Assembly: GCF_000725885.1 (NCBI RefSeq)
Contig: NZ_JODR01000042.1
Span: forward strand, 1 to 34,751
Length of the DNA: 34,751 nucleotides
DNA from: Streptomyces albus subsp. albus
GTDB taxonomy: Bacteria; Actinomycetota; Actinomycetes; Streptomycetales; Streptomycetaceae
Direction of reading: 5' to 3'
The notes beneath the pieces were generated by a model. It ran no database searches. It saw nothing but the letters and a program-made list of their open reading frames with translations, and was not told the origin of the DNA. Position numbers and translations under genes: made by a program. Below are positions 1-7,848 of this stretch, one piece after another. Each line of letters begins with the position of its first letter. Within the stretch, counting starts at the first letter, position 1.

Positions 1-67
1 GCGCCCCGCCATTTCTCCCGCGATGGGGGCCTGGTGGGCGGGGAGTTCGAGCACGGGGGGCCCCCCA

Positions 68-86
68 GGGGGGGGGGGGGGGGGGG
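68..86. repeat. 19-nt poly-G homopolymer
   Basis: An uninterrupted run of 19 G follows six G, six C and one A (55-67). Such a long homopolymer is exceptional even in a high-GC genome. It could form G-quadruplexes, slip during replication or reflect an uncertain assembly. The short reading frames crossing it are artefacts of base composition; no gene is supported between position 1 and the MFS promoter. Confidence 0.9.
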
Positions 87-317
87 AGGGAAGGAGGGAC
101 GGACGGAGGGGCGTGGAAGGAAGCAGGGCCGGGCCACGGGGGACGGTGCGGGTCGTGGCGGGGCGGGGGCGGAGCAGGGGGACGGCTGCGGGGACCCGCC
201 AAGGGGCTGGTGCGGGACGGCGGGTGGGGCCCGGAGCGGGCGAACGAGAAACATTTAAGGGCTTAGATATTTCACCCGCAAGACCCCGCGGTGAAAAAGA
301 TGCCGCCGCCGGACCCC

Positions 318-348
318 TTGACGGCGGCCAGCCCGGGCCCGGTAGAAA
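318..348 (+). promoter_or_regulatory. Candidate promoter of the first MFS gene
   Basis: TTGACG (318-323) and TAGAAA (343-348) are separated by 19 nt and lie in the only AT-rich patch of the first 500 bases, giving a start near 355. The leader would be about 210 nt and strikingly pyrimidine/C-rich. Two similar AT-rich elements beginning TTAAG (255-271 and 349-366) flank the promoter, the second at the predicted start site; they may be operators. The spacer is longer than ideal. Confidence 0.4.
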
Positions 349-566
349 TTAAGCGCTAAGAATCTTTGGGCTTCCGGACTCCTCCGGGCCGCTCCCCCGG
401 CACCCGGCCCCACGCCCGGCCGCCCTCCCCACACGTCGCACGAGCCGCGGCGCACCCGACCCCTTCGCCCTCTCCCGCCCCTCCCCCACTGCCGTGCCCC
501 CGCTGTCACACACAGCCGCGGCCCGAACCGCTCCGTCCCCCTGCGCCCGGAGCCGGAGGAACCTGG

Positions 567-2051
567 ATGACACTCGACATCCCCCTGGGCAGCCCCACCG
601 CCCGAGCCGAGATCGCGGCCCGCTTCGAGCGGCTCCCCCTCTCACGCTGGCACGTGACCGTCCGCCTCGTCGTCGGCGTCGTCACCTTCTTCGAAGCCTT
701 CGACCAGCTCCTCATCGCCTACGCCATGCCGCAGCTGCGCCAGGAGTGGCAGCTGGGCGCGGGCGGTACGACGGCCGTCCTGACCGTCGGCTCGGTCGGC
801 ATGCTGGCCGGCGCGCTCTTCGCCGGGCGCCTGGCCGACCGCATCGGCCGCGTCCGGGTCATCGCGCTCTGCGTCGGCCTGTCCGGGCTCTCCGGACTGG
901 CGCTCGCCGCCTGTCCCTCACCCGGACCGTTCATGGCCGTCCGCTTCGTGCAGGGGCTGGCCATCGGCGGCGAAGTGCCGGTCGCGGCCACTTTCATCAG
1001 CGAGATCACCCGCAGCTTCCGCCGTGGCCGCTTCGTCCTCCTCTACGAACTGGTCTTCCCCGCGGGGTTGACCGTCGGCGCGGTCGTCGCCGCCCTCGTG
1101 GTGCCCGCGCTCGGATGGCGCTGGATGTACGTGATCGCCGCGGTGCCCGGACTGCTGTGCTACGTCGTGCAGCGCGTCGTCCCCGAGTCACCACGCTGGC
1201 TCGCCGACCACGGACGGCTGGAGGAGGCCGCCGCGGTGATGGCACGGATCGAGGCGAAGGTGGAGCGTGCCACGGGCCGCCCGCTGCCGCCGGTCACCGA
1301 ACCCCCGCGCGGGGACACCCCGGACGCGGCGGACGCGCCGGGTACGGCGAGCGCACCAGCTGCGGCAGCCGCACCGGATACGGCGGACGCACCGGGTGCG
1401 GACCGAGTGCCGGCCACCGCCGCCGAGTTGTCCGCGACCGGGCTGCGCGGCCTCTTCACCGGGCGGTACCGCCGTCGCACGCTGGTCATCTGCGCACTGT
1501 GGTTCACCGGCTACTTCGTCAACTACGGCGTCACCTCCTGGCTGCCGACCATCTACGGCGACCGCTACGGCCTCTCCCTCTCCGAAGCTCTCGTCTGCTC
1601 GACCGTCACCTCGGCCGCGGGATTCGTCGGCTGCCTGATCGTCGCGCTGACCGTGGACGGAGCCGGACGCCGCAGGGTCGTCTCCGTCTGTCTCGGCGCC
1701 ACCGCGGCCGTCCTGCTGACGCTCTCCCTGCTCGGCGCCGACTCCCCCGCGCGGGTACTGGTCTGGACCTCGCTGGCCGCCGTCTTCTTCTTCGGCGCCA
1801 ACATCTGCCTGTACCTGTACACCCCCGAACTCTTCCCGACGCGTATGCGTGCCCTCGGCAGCAGCGTGGGCGGCGCGCTCAACCGGCTCGGCATCATCCT
1901 GGGGCCGGTCCTGGTCGGCCTGGTGTACGCCGGCGGCGCCGTCTCGCCCGTCTTCGCGATGCTGGGCGGCGTCGCCCTGCTCGGGTCGGTGACCGCGGCG
2001 CTCTTCGCCGAGGAGACCGCGAACCGCCGGCTGGAAGAGGTGTCCCCCTGA
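567..2051 (+). CDS. MFS transporter, metabolite:H+ symporter type
   Basis: 494-residue integral membrane transporter of the major facilitator superfamily, most like the NiaP/aromatic-acid/SLC22-like group that imports small organic acids or vitamins with protons. About 12 hydrophobic segments are visible. The loop after TM2 carries the motif-A-like GRLADRIGR, and the segment after TM6 carries PESPRWL, typical of this branch. The central cytoplasmic loop is enlarged by an Ala/Asp/Pro-rich stretch of degenerate short repeats (around residues 250-290). The ATG at 567 is chosen over the upstream in-frame region because GGAGGA (555-560) sits 6 nt before it and the upstream frame is a Pro/Arg-rich shadow. 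A strong terminator follows. The substrate cannot be read from sequence. Confidence 0.88.
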   Translation: MTLDIPLGSPTARAEIAARFERLPLSRWHVTVRLVVGVVTFFEAFDQLLIAYAMPQLRQEWQLGAGGTTAVLTVGSVGMLAGALFAGRLADRIGRVRVIALCVGLSGLSGLALAACPSPGPFMAVRFVQGLAIGGEVPVAATFISEITRSFRRGRFVLLYELVFPAGLTVGAVVAALVVPALGWRWMYVIAAVPGLLCYVVQRVVPESPRWLADHGRLEEAAAVMARIEAKVERATGRPLPPVTEPPRGDTPDAADAPGTASAPAAAAAPDTADAPGADRVPATAAELSATGLRGLFTGRYRRRTLVICALWFTGYFVNYGVTSWLPTIYGDRYGLSLSEALVCSTVTSAAGFVGCLIVALTVDGAGRRRVVSVCLGATAAVLLTLSLLGADSPARVLVWTSLAAVFFFGANICLYLYTPELFPTRMRALGSSVGGALNRLGIILGPVLVGLVYAGGAVSPVFAMLGGVALLGSVTAALFAEETANRRLEEVSP

Positions 2052-2099
2052 CGGGCCCCGTACGGGACGGCCGTTGTGACGCGGCCGGGGCCGGACACG

Positions 2100-2136
2100 A
2101 GAAGGGCCGCACACGCTTCGGGTGTGCGGCCCTTCT
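2100..2136. terminator. Bidirectional intrinsic terminator
   Basis: Perfect 15-bp stem (2100-2114 with 2122-2136) around a 7-nt loop containing TTCG, between the converging MFS and ricin-type genes. There is no U tract, as is usual in Streptomyces. Confidence 0.85.
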
Positions 2137-2245
2137 GCCGGGCGGGGCGAAGCACCGGAACGGACCGTGCCGCAACCGGCTCCTCACCCGCCCCCGCAAC
2201 CCCACGGTTCCATGGGGAACTCAGCCGGCTTGCCGCCGGAGGGGA

Positions 2246-2641
2246 CTAGAGAGTGAAGCGGAACCGCTGGTTGGCGCCGTTGTGGCAGCCGTACTGGATG
2301 ATCCGGGCACGGTCCGCCCGGCTGGCACCCTCCACGTCGAGACACTTCCCCGCGAACGTGCGGATCTTGTAGACGTTGTTGCCGACCCGCTGGAAGGTGA
2401 ACCGCTGGTTGGCGCCGTTGTGACAGCGGTACTGGATGATCGGGGCACGGTCGGCGCGGCTGGCCCCTTCGACGTCGAGGCACTTCCCGGCGAACGTGCC
2501 GATCGTCCGACCGCTGGGCTGAGCAGCCGCCGACGGCTTCTCCGCCGCGCCGCTCGCCGAGGCGGGCGCCATGCCTCCGAGGACAGTGATCACGGATACA
2601 GCCCCGGCGGCGACACCGACAGCAACTTTCCGACCGTTCAT
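2246..2641 (-). CDS. Secreted ricin-type (RICIN/QxW) lectin-like protein with two repeats
   Basis: 131-residue protein beginning with a signal peptide (residues 1-30, basic start, hydrophobic core, APASAS cleavage region). After a short Ala/Ser linker come two nearly identical repeats of about 45 residues (from roughly 48 and 94), each containing FAGKCLDVEGASRADRA, an IIQY strand and CHNGANQRF. The last element is the QxW/QxF signature of ricin B-type beta-trefoil lobes, which bind carbohydrate. Each repeat has two Cys that could form a disulfide. A full trefoil has three lobes; here there are two and the protein stops right after the second QRF, so it may be minimal, truncated or oligomerise. 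The ATG at 2641 precedes the signal peptide. Upstream lie tandem palindromes. Confidence 0.85.
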   Translation of the reverse strand: MNGRKVAVGVAAGAVSVITVLGGMAPASASGAAEKPSAAAQPSGRTIGTFAGKCLDVEGASRADRAPIIQYRCHNGANQRFTFQRVGNNVYKIRTFAGKCLDVEGASRADRARIIQYGCHNGANQRFRFTL

Positions 2642-2696
2642 CAGCCAGCCCTTTCTCTCCACAGTGGACTCCTTCGCTTCCGCCGACGGCGCTCCT

Positions 2697-2739
2697 GTCC
2701 CTGGGACGGGTCCCCTGGACAGACACTGGGACAGGTCCC
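2697..2739 (-). promoter_or_regulatory. Tandem palindromes upstream of the ricin-type gene
   Basis: Two inverted repeats of form GGGAC-NN-GTCCC lie at 2703-2714 and 2728-2739, starting 25 nt apart, with a further overlapping GTCCC/GGGAC pair at 2697-2707. They sit 56-98 nt upstream of the start codon. They could be a repressor operator or, if transcription starts further upstream, paired hairpins in the leader RNA. Neither role is proven. Confidence 0.45.
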
Positions 2740-3227
2740 TGGACGGGAAGCGCCGGGAAGCTGGATGGAATCCTGGGGCCGGCCGGGTTTCCGGTACATA
2801 GGAAATCCGCTTTTTCCCCCTCTCGGGTGCCTTTCCGCAGCAAAACCCCTTCACTTCCACATGTACGGGGCATGCGCGGCACCGGGCTCGTTCCCGGGGC
2901 GCGCCCGGCCGAAGAACACTCCACACCGACCCGAAACGGTGGTTTGCCGGACGGCGGCACAGTGCGGGCGCTCGTCCCCGGGCCGGCAAGCAGGCGCGAA
3001 GTCCCCCAAAGGAGGCGCGGCAGCGCTGCCCGCTCGGTCCCCGGTGCACGCGCGCGGGCGCAATCCATGCGGCTCGGCGGGCGGGGCGCCGGCACAGCTA
3101 TTTCCGCGGGAGACCGCATGGGACCCGCCGGTTCCGGGGCCCGGTGCCGTGCGGACGGCCGCTCCGCCACGCGCGTATGGCGGGACCGCCAGTTCCTCGT
3201 CGGCCAGGTCGGCGACCGCGCGCTCCG
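2740..3227. other. Gene-free stretch upstream of the ricin-type gene
   Basis: No gene is supported. An AT-richer patch (about 2785-2870) probably holds the leftward promoter of the ricin-type gene; a TATGTA on the minus strand near 2796 is a weak -10 candidate. A 21-nt near-repeat (starting CGCTCCGC, at 3160 and 3221) lies at the right edge, overlapping the end of the flavin reductase gene. One minus-strand frame just beyond that gene's stop (about 3150-3228) has coding-like third-position GC and may be an old C-terminal extension. Confidence 0.5.
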
Positions 3228-3884
3228 CTACGCGCGTGTGGAGGGCCTGCGCGGTGTCCTGGTGCGGTAGGAGCAGCCGAGTTCGGCACCGAGCCCGAAG
3301 TAGTGCCGGAAGTTGTAGATCAGCGGATTCCAGGCGGCGGGATCGACGTGATCCGTGCCGGGCACGACGATGCGCGGATCCACATGGACCTTGTGGACGG
3401 CCGCCTCGACGGTGACGAAACTCCCGGAGGCGTCGGGCGGCACCCGCTCGGCGCGGGCCTCCAGTTGAAGAGGACACTCGGCGACGCGCGGGGGCCGCAC
3501 CAGGTGGGAGGGTTCGGGGTGCAGCCCTGCCGCGCCGAATTCGTCGTGCTCGGAACGGCAGCCCTCCGGCTTGTCCGCCGGTACCGGATTCCGGCCGGTC
3601 AGCGGGGCCAGGCGCTCCACCGCCCGCCACTGGGAGGAAGCGGGCAGGCTGATCACGAGCTCGGACCGGCTGTCCAGGTTCCGGGCCGTCTGCCCCTCCC
3701 GTCCCAGGCCCAGCACGACCGTCTTCCCCAGCGCCCACGCCGAGGACATCGGAGCGAGATCGAAGGAGCCGTCCTCGTTCTCCGTGGGCAGCAGCACGAC
3801 CGGAGTGCCGAAGTACAGGATGTTCGGTTCGATCGCGCGGCGAGAGCCGCTCTGACCTGCGGTGATGAGTGATGAAGTGGTCAT
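3228..3884 (-). CDS. Flavin reductase-like FMN-binding split-barrel protein
   Basis: 218-residue protein of the flavin reductase / DIM6-NTAB family. Members bind FMN and reduce flavin with NAD(P)H, often supplying a monooxygenase. Characteristic parts are the N-terminal GTPVVLL strand, the FDLAPMSSAWALG segment (residues 41-53) at the flavin-binding loop, LVISLP (75-80) and the C-terminal PLIYNFRHYFGLG (187-199). The start is the ATG at 3884; no Shine-Dalgarno sequence precedes it. It diverges from an ArsR-type regulator with only 66 bp between start codons and a perfect palindrome there, so repression by the neighbour is likely. The last residues (RTRTPRRPSTRA) look unusual and the adjacent frame stays coding-like, so a late frameshift is possible. 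Confidence 0.85.
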   Translation of the reverse strand: MTTSSLITAGQSGSRRAIEPNILYFGTPVVLLPTENEDGSFDLAPMSSAWALGKTVVLGLGREGQTARNLDSRSELVISLPASSQWRAVERLAPLTGRNPVPADKPEGCRSEHDEFGAAGLHPEPSHLVRPPRVAECPLQLEARAERVPPDASGSFVTVEAAVHKVHVDPRIVVPGTDHVDPAAWNPLIYNFRHYFGLGAELGCSYRTRTPRRPSTRA

Positions 3885-3908
3885 GGGGCGACAGCTTGGG
3901 AACCGGAT

Positions 3909-3928
3909 GCTTCGGCGGGTGCCGAAGC
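3909..3928. promoter_or_regulatory. Operator candidate between flavin reductase and ArsR-type genes
   Basis: Perfect 8-bp inverted repeat (GCTTCGGC and GCCGAAGC) with a 4-nt spacer, placed in the 66-bp divergent intergenic region just upstream of the regulator's -10 box. Position and symmetry fit autoregulation plus control of the reductase. Confidence 0.6.
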
Positions 3929-3937
3929 CTCGACCGC

Positions 3938-3943
3938 GATAAT
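3938..3943 (+). promoter_or_regulatory. -10 box of a probably leaderless ArsR-type gene
   Basis: GATAAT ends 7 nt before the ATG at 3951, so transcription should begin at or next to the start codon. No Shine-Dalgarno sequence is present, which fits leaderless translation. Confidence 0.5.
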
Positions 3944-3950
3944 CGAGCAC

Positions 3951-4670
3951 ATGACCAGTCAGCGCACCCGTACGAAAGGCCCGGACCTGGCCGCCGTGGC
4001 CCAACTCCTGGCCGACGGCACGCGCGCGAGCTTCTGCCTGGCCCTGCTGGACGGCCGGGCATGGACGGCGACGGAACTGGCCCGGCACGCGGGCGTGGCC
4101 GCGTCGACCGCGACCGAGCACCTGAACGCGCTCGTGCGCGGGAACCTGCTCGTCGAGGAACGGCAGGGACGGCACCGCTACGTACGGCTCGCCGACGCCC
4201 CCGTGGCGGAACTCGTCGAGAATCTCGCGGCGCTGGCCCCCGACCGGTCCGCGCCGCCCCGTTCGCTGTCCGCGGCCGGCCGGCGACGCGCCCTCGCCCA
4301 CGCACGCACCTGCTACGACCACCTCGCCGGGACCCTGGGCGTCGCGATCACCGACGCCATGACGGAGCGGGGCCTGCTGGACTGGGAGCACGGGTTCAGG
4401 CTCACGGGTGCCGGGGAGGGCTGGCTCACGGAACTCGGCGTCACCGTCCCGGCCGGCACCCGCCGGCCCGCGGTGCGGTCGTGCCTGGACTGGACGGAAC
4501 GCCGCCCGCACCTTGCCGGAGCGGTCGGCGCGGCCCTGTGCGGCCACGCCCTCGGCTCCGGCTGGATCTTGCGTATCGGCACAACCCGCGCGGTGACCGT
4601 CACCCCCGAGGGGCGGCAGGTGCTGCGCGACCGGCTCGGCTTGTCCGACGCGCTGCTGGCCCATAAGTGA
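3951..4670 (+). CDS. ArsR/SmtB-type winged-helix transcriptional regulator
   Basis: 239-residue DNA-binding protein. The N-terminal winged helix (about residues 10-75) has the ArsR pattern: LLADGTRASFCLALLDGR, then TATELARHAGVAASTATEHL as helix-turn-helix, and a wing ending RYVRLAD. The remaining 150 residues form a C-terminal domain (RRALAHARTCYDHLAGTLGV onward) found in the longer actinobacterial members that typically sit beside flavin reductases or oxidoreductases. It is not a simple metal sensor: the classic CxC/CxxD metal motifs of ArsR/SmtB are absent. It probably represses itself and the divergent flavin reductase through the palindrome at 3909-3928. The ligand is unknown. Confidence 0.85.
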   Translation: MTSQRTRTKGPDLAAVAQLLADGTRASFCLALLDGRAWTATELARHAGVAASTATEHLNALVRGNLLVEERQGRHRYVRLADAPVAELVENLAALAPDRSAPPRSLSAAGRRRALAHARTCYDHLAGTLGVAITDAMTERGLLDWEHGFRLTGAGEGWLTELGVTVPAGTRRPAVRSCLDWTERRPHLAGAVGAALCGHALGSGWILRIGTTRAVTVTPEGRQVLRDRLGLSDALLAHK

Positions 4671-4776
4671 TCTCCCCTGCTTCGCTCCGGTGACGAGGGC
4701 CGGCCGGCACGGCGGTGGGCGGTGCGCCGCGGTCGGCGGGGGCGGGTGCGGCGGGACGGCAGGGCGGCGGGGCGCG

Positions 4777-5556
4777 TCAAGGGGTGCGGAAGCCGCGGAA
4801 GACCACCTGCTTGCGGGCTGCGAAACCGAGGGCTTCGTACAAGGCGATCGCTGCGGTGTTGGCCTCGGCCACGTGCAGAAAGGGACGTTCGCCGCGTGCC
4901 ACGATCCGTGCAGCGAGCGCGGTGACCAGACGCGCCGCATGACCCCGCCCGCGGGCCTCGGGGGCGGTGCACACAGCGCTGATCTCGGTCCAGCCGGGAG
5001 GCCGCAGCCGCTCTCCCGCCATCGCCACCAGCCTGCCGCCCTCCCGGACACCGAGATAGGTACCGAGTTCGCAGGTGCGCGGCCAGAACGGACCCGGCCG
5101 GGTCCGCGCGACGAGGTCCAGCATCTCGGCCGCGTGCTCCGCGCCCAGCTCGACCACCCGGGTGCCCGCGTCGGGCTGTGCGGGCCGGCCGCTGCCGGTC
5201 CAGATCATCTGGCGGCCGTCGAGGCGGAAGACGGGCTCCCAGTCGGGTGGCGGCGCGGCCGGGGAGCTGAACATGTCGGCGACCTCGCCCGGCCCCAGCA
5301 GCCGGGCGAGGTCGGCCCACTCCCGGGGCCCTGGCTCGGCCGGTACCGAGGAGAAGGTCGCCACTTCCGGCAGGTAGGTGGCGGATCGGCCGAGCCGACG
5401 GGCGAACCGGGCGTGCGGGCCGCGGAGTGACTGACCCACCGGGTCGTCGAGTACCAGGTCGGCGGGGGCGTCGAGCGGCGGGGCGTCGGCGGCCGGGTGG
5501 TCGAGCGCCAGGTCGTCGCGCACCGGGGCGTCGAGCGGCGGGTGGTCGTGATTCAT
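4777..5556 (-). CDS. GNAT family N-acetyltransferase (FR47-like)
   Basis: 259-residue protein predicted to transfer acetyl from acetyl-CoA to an amine. The C-terminal GNAT fold spans about residues 130-255: ISAVCTAPEARGRGHAARLV contains the acetyl-CoA-binding R/Q-x-x-G-x-G/A motif (ARGRGHAA, 201-208), followed by FLHVAEANTAAIALYEALGF. The first ~45 residues hold a duplicated, Asp/Pro-rich segment (PPLDAPVRDDLALDH and PPLDAPADLVLDDPV), visible in the DNA as a repeated GGGGCGTCGAGCGG, and the following ~85 residues match the N-terminal half seen in FR47-like proteins. The ATG at 5556 is chosen because it directly precedes the plausible N-terminus; an in-frame ATG at 5592 is the alternative. The substrate is unknown. 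Confidence 0.82.
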   Translation of the reverse strand: MNHDHPPLDAPVRDDLALDHPAADAPPLDAPADLVLDDPVGQSLRGPHARFARRLGRSATYLPEVATFSSVPAEPGPREWADLARLLGPGEVADMFSSPAAPPPDWEPVFRLDGRQMIWTGSGRPAQPDAGTRVVELGAEHAAEMLDLVARTRPGPFWPRTCELGTYLGVREGGRLVAMAGERLRPPGWTEISAVCTAPEARGRGHAARLVTALAARIVARGERPFLHVAEANTAAIALYEALGFAARKQVVFRGFRTP

Positions 5557-6150
5557 CGGGCTGTCCCATCCATGCGGTCCATGGAAACGCATCGCTTTGT
5601 CCCGCCCGACACCGGGACTGCCCCGTCCTCCCCCGTTCCGGACGGGACGGACCACTCCCCCGGAACGAGGCGTCCGGCCCGTCGGCGAAGCCCGCGTCCA
5701 GCTGCCCGGTCGGACCGGGGGTGGAAGGACGAGCAGGCGGTACGACCGTGGTCCGATGCGGAAATATGGACCACGCTCCGACGACGTGAGGTGGGCGTCG
5801 GCGGCATCGTTGCACCGTGACCGATACCCATTCGCCAATCACCGCTGTTTCCTCTTCGCCAATCGCCGTTGGCTCCTCGCCGACCGCCGTGTACCGGGCC
5901 CCCGTCCCGAACCGTCCGGTCAGCGACGTCTCCTTCCTCCTCGTGGTGTCGCTCGTGCTTGCCGGTTTTCTGCTCCGACTTCGGGGGCCTCTCCCCCGCG
6001 CAGCGGAACGCCTGCGGGCATCGCCCGGCTCGCCGGACGGCGTCGGCGCCCCCGTGTCCCGGCCGTGCCCGGCAGCGGGCGACCTCGCCGGCCCAGGAGG
6101 TCGGCCGGCCGGGTCCCCGGCGGATCGCACGGGGGAACTACGCTGCGGCG
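5557..6150. other. Gene-poor intergenic region with degenerate tandem repeat
   Basis: No convincing gene. An open frame from a GTG at 5817 encodes a threefold SPITAV-like peptide repeat followed by one hydrophobic segment, but it runs out into the methyltransferase gene without a stop and has no Shine-Dalgarno sequence. The DNA behind it is a degenerate 22-24 nt tandem repeat (copies at about 5831, 5855 and 5877, each starting TCGCC). Confidence 0.5.
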
Positions 6151-6910
6151 ATGGACCGAGCAACCGACATGCCCGAACGGCCCGCCCACCCCGCGGAAGA
6201 GCCCCGGGTGAACGACTACGACCGCTTCGCCGAGGCGTACTCGGCGCAGAGCGAGAACAGTCTCGTGAACGCGTACTACGAACGGCCCGCGATGCTGGCC
6301 CTCGCCGGAGACGTGGCCGGCCGCCGGATCCTGGACGCCGGCTGTGGCTCGGGCGCCCTGTTCGCCGCGCTGCGCGACCGGGGCGCCGAGGTCACCGGTC
6401 TCGACGCCAGCGCCGGGATGCTGGCGTTGGCCAGACAGCGACTCGGCGCCGACGCCCCTGCATGTGGCGGATTTGAAGGACCCGCTGCCGTTCGCCGACG
6501 GGGCGTTCGACGACGTGGTCGCGTCGCTGGTGCTGCACTACCTGGAGGACTGGGGGCCGACGCTCGCCGAGTTGCGGCGCGTACTCGCTCCGGGCGGCCG
6601 GCTGATCGCGTCGGTGGACCATCCGTTCGTGGCCTACACGATCCAGGAGCCCCGGCCCGACTACTCGGCGGTCACCAGTTACTCCTTCGACTGGATGCTG
6701 GACGGGCAGTTGGTACCGATGAGGTTCTGGCGCCGGCCGTTGCACGCGATGACCGATGCCTTCACTGCCGCCGGCTTCCGTCTCGCCGCCTTCAGCGAGC
6801 CCCAGCCCGACCCGGCCGCCCGTGAAGTGTTCCCCGAGGATTTCCCCGGCCTCTCAGCCAAACCTGTCTTCCTCTTCTTCGTCCTGGAGGTGCCCCCTGC
6901 CACAACCTAG
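6151..6910 (+). pseudogene. Class I SAM-dependent methyltransferase, broken by +1 frameshift
   Basis: Rossmann-fold methyltransferase that would be 252 residues if one base were removed. Frame 1 encodes NDYDRFAEAYSAQSENS and motif I ILDAGCGSGALFAALRDRGA with the acidic LDAS that binds the SAM ribose. The frame then changes at a CCCC run (6455-6458), and the +1 frame continues with HVADLKDPLPFADGAFDDVV (motifs II/III), LRRVLAPGGRLIASVDHPF and a typical C-terminus to the TAG at 6908. Removing one C restores GADALHVADL. The start is the ATG at 6151; TACGCT at 6139-6144 would make it leaderless. The break may be a true inactivating insertion or a sequencing error, since the rest of the gene shows no decay. 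Confidence 0.8.
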
Positions 6911-6972
6911 TTCCCTACGCCTGTAGTTCGACGAAGGTATGTAGTTGCCCGCGTGGCGCGTACGGGACGGCG

Positions 6973-7100
6973 ATGGCCGAGTTGCCGTTGGCCGACGGCG
7001 AGCGGGAGAAGCCGGTGCGCTGGTCGCGACGGGCGACGTCCGCGCAAGCGCCGGCTCAGCGGTGCCGGATCACGCTCGGCTGCGCGGAGGGGAGAACGAA
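6973..7100 (+). pseudogene. IS630-family transposase N-terminal fragment (rightward)
   Basis: About 43 residues starting MAELPLADGEREKPVRWSRR and continuing to RCRITLGCAEGRTNQ match the helix-turn-helix N-terminus of IS630-type transposases. Homology to the second fragment at 7849-8067 (opposite strand) extends some 35 nt upstream of the ATG. The frame loses similarity after about 7100 and stops soon after; no DDE catalytic domain exists nearby. Confidence 0.75.
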
Positions 7101-7369
7101 CCAGCCCGACCGCTGTGGCAGTCCTCCCGCGCGAGCTTGAACGGGTGCTGCGCCGGTTCGGCGAGCGGTTCTTCGACGTGCGCCGCAGGACGACGACGCC
7201 AGCGGCGAGGCGGACACTTCGCTGCCCTGGAGAAACCCGAGCCCCTCACCGATAACATCACGGCTTTCGCCGGGCAACTCGGCCTGCTACGACCATGCGT
7301 GCTTCCCGGCAGCCGACCATCCTCGATCTCCTGGTCCTCGACCAGACACCACTGCCGGAAGGAGACTCC
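7101..7369. other. Unassigned remnant DNA between IS630 fragment and SnoaL-like gene
   Basis: Short frames with coding-like composition (for example a segment reading LERVLRRFGERFFDVRRR) are present but none has a recognisable family or complete gene structure. Confidence 0.4.
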
Positions 7370-7763
7370 GTGCCCCACGCGAGCCTGGAGGCGACGTACC
7401 TGGCCTACCTCGACGCGCTCAACGACCGGCGGTTCAGCGTCCTGGACGAGTTCGTCCAGGACGAGCTCACTTACAACGACAAGGTGCTCACCCGTCAGGA
7501 GTACGCCGACATGATCGCGGCGGACATCAGGGCCGTCCCGGACCTGCGCTTCGACGCGCACCTGCTGCTCACCGATGACGACGTCGTGGCGTGCCGCCTG
7601 TGGTTCGACTGCACACCCCACCGGCACGTTCTTCGGCCAGGCGCCGACAGGGCGGCGCATCTCGTTCGGCGAGCACGTCTTCTACCGGTTCCGGGCCGGG
7701 CGCATCGCGCAGGTCTGGTCACTCATCGACCGCGAGGCGGTCGCGACCCAGCTCACGGGGTGA
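7370..7763 (+). pseudogene. SnoaL-like ester cyclase / NTF2-fold protein, broken by +1 frameshift
   Basis: With one base removed this encodes a 130-residue SnoaL-like protein of the size typical for that NTF2-fold family, which includes polyketide cyclases and many small enzymes of unknown substrate. The first frame gives SLEATYLAYLDALNDRRF, LTRQEYADMIAADIRAVPDL and CRLWFDCTP; after a CCCC run (7616-7619) the next frame gives TGTFFGQAPTGRRISFGEHV and FYRFRAGRIAQVWSLIDREA. The GTG at 7370 is preceded by GGAAGGAG (7357-7364), a strong ribosome binding site 5 nt away. The lesion has the same nature as in the methyltransferase upstream. The gene lies between two inward-facing IS630 fragments. Confidence 0.8.
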
Positions 7764-7848
7764 CCTCCACTGCACTTGCCGAGCAAGGCACGCCGGGCGG
7801 GCCAAGCAGGTGTGTGGGAGCCTTCGTGGGTGTCGGGCGCATGGGCAC

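Noticed and set aside
494..3415. 973-residue open frame on the plus strand
   Set aside because: Arg/Pro/His-rich shadow of the MFS, lectin and flavin reductase genes; its codon third positions do not show the GC bias of real genes.
2851..4305. 484-residue minus-strand frame
   Set aside because: Shadow of the flavin reductase and ArsR-type genes, apart from a short coding-like patch near 3150-3228 noted separately.
3885..5051. N-terminal extension of the flavin reductase frame
   Set aside because: The upstream part runs antisense through the ArsR-type gene; family length and domain start fit the ATG at 3884.
5817..6476. Plus-strand frame with SPITAV repeats and one hydrophobic segment
   Set aside because: No stop before it overlaps the methyltransferase in another frame, no ribosome binding site, no family.
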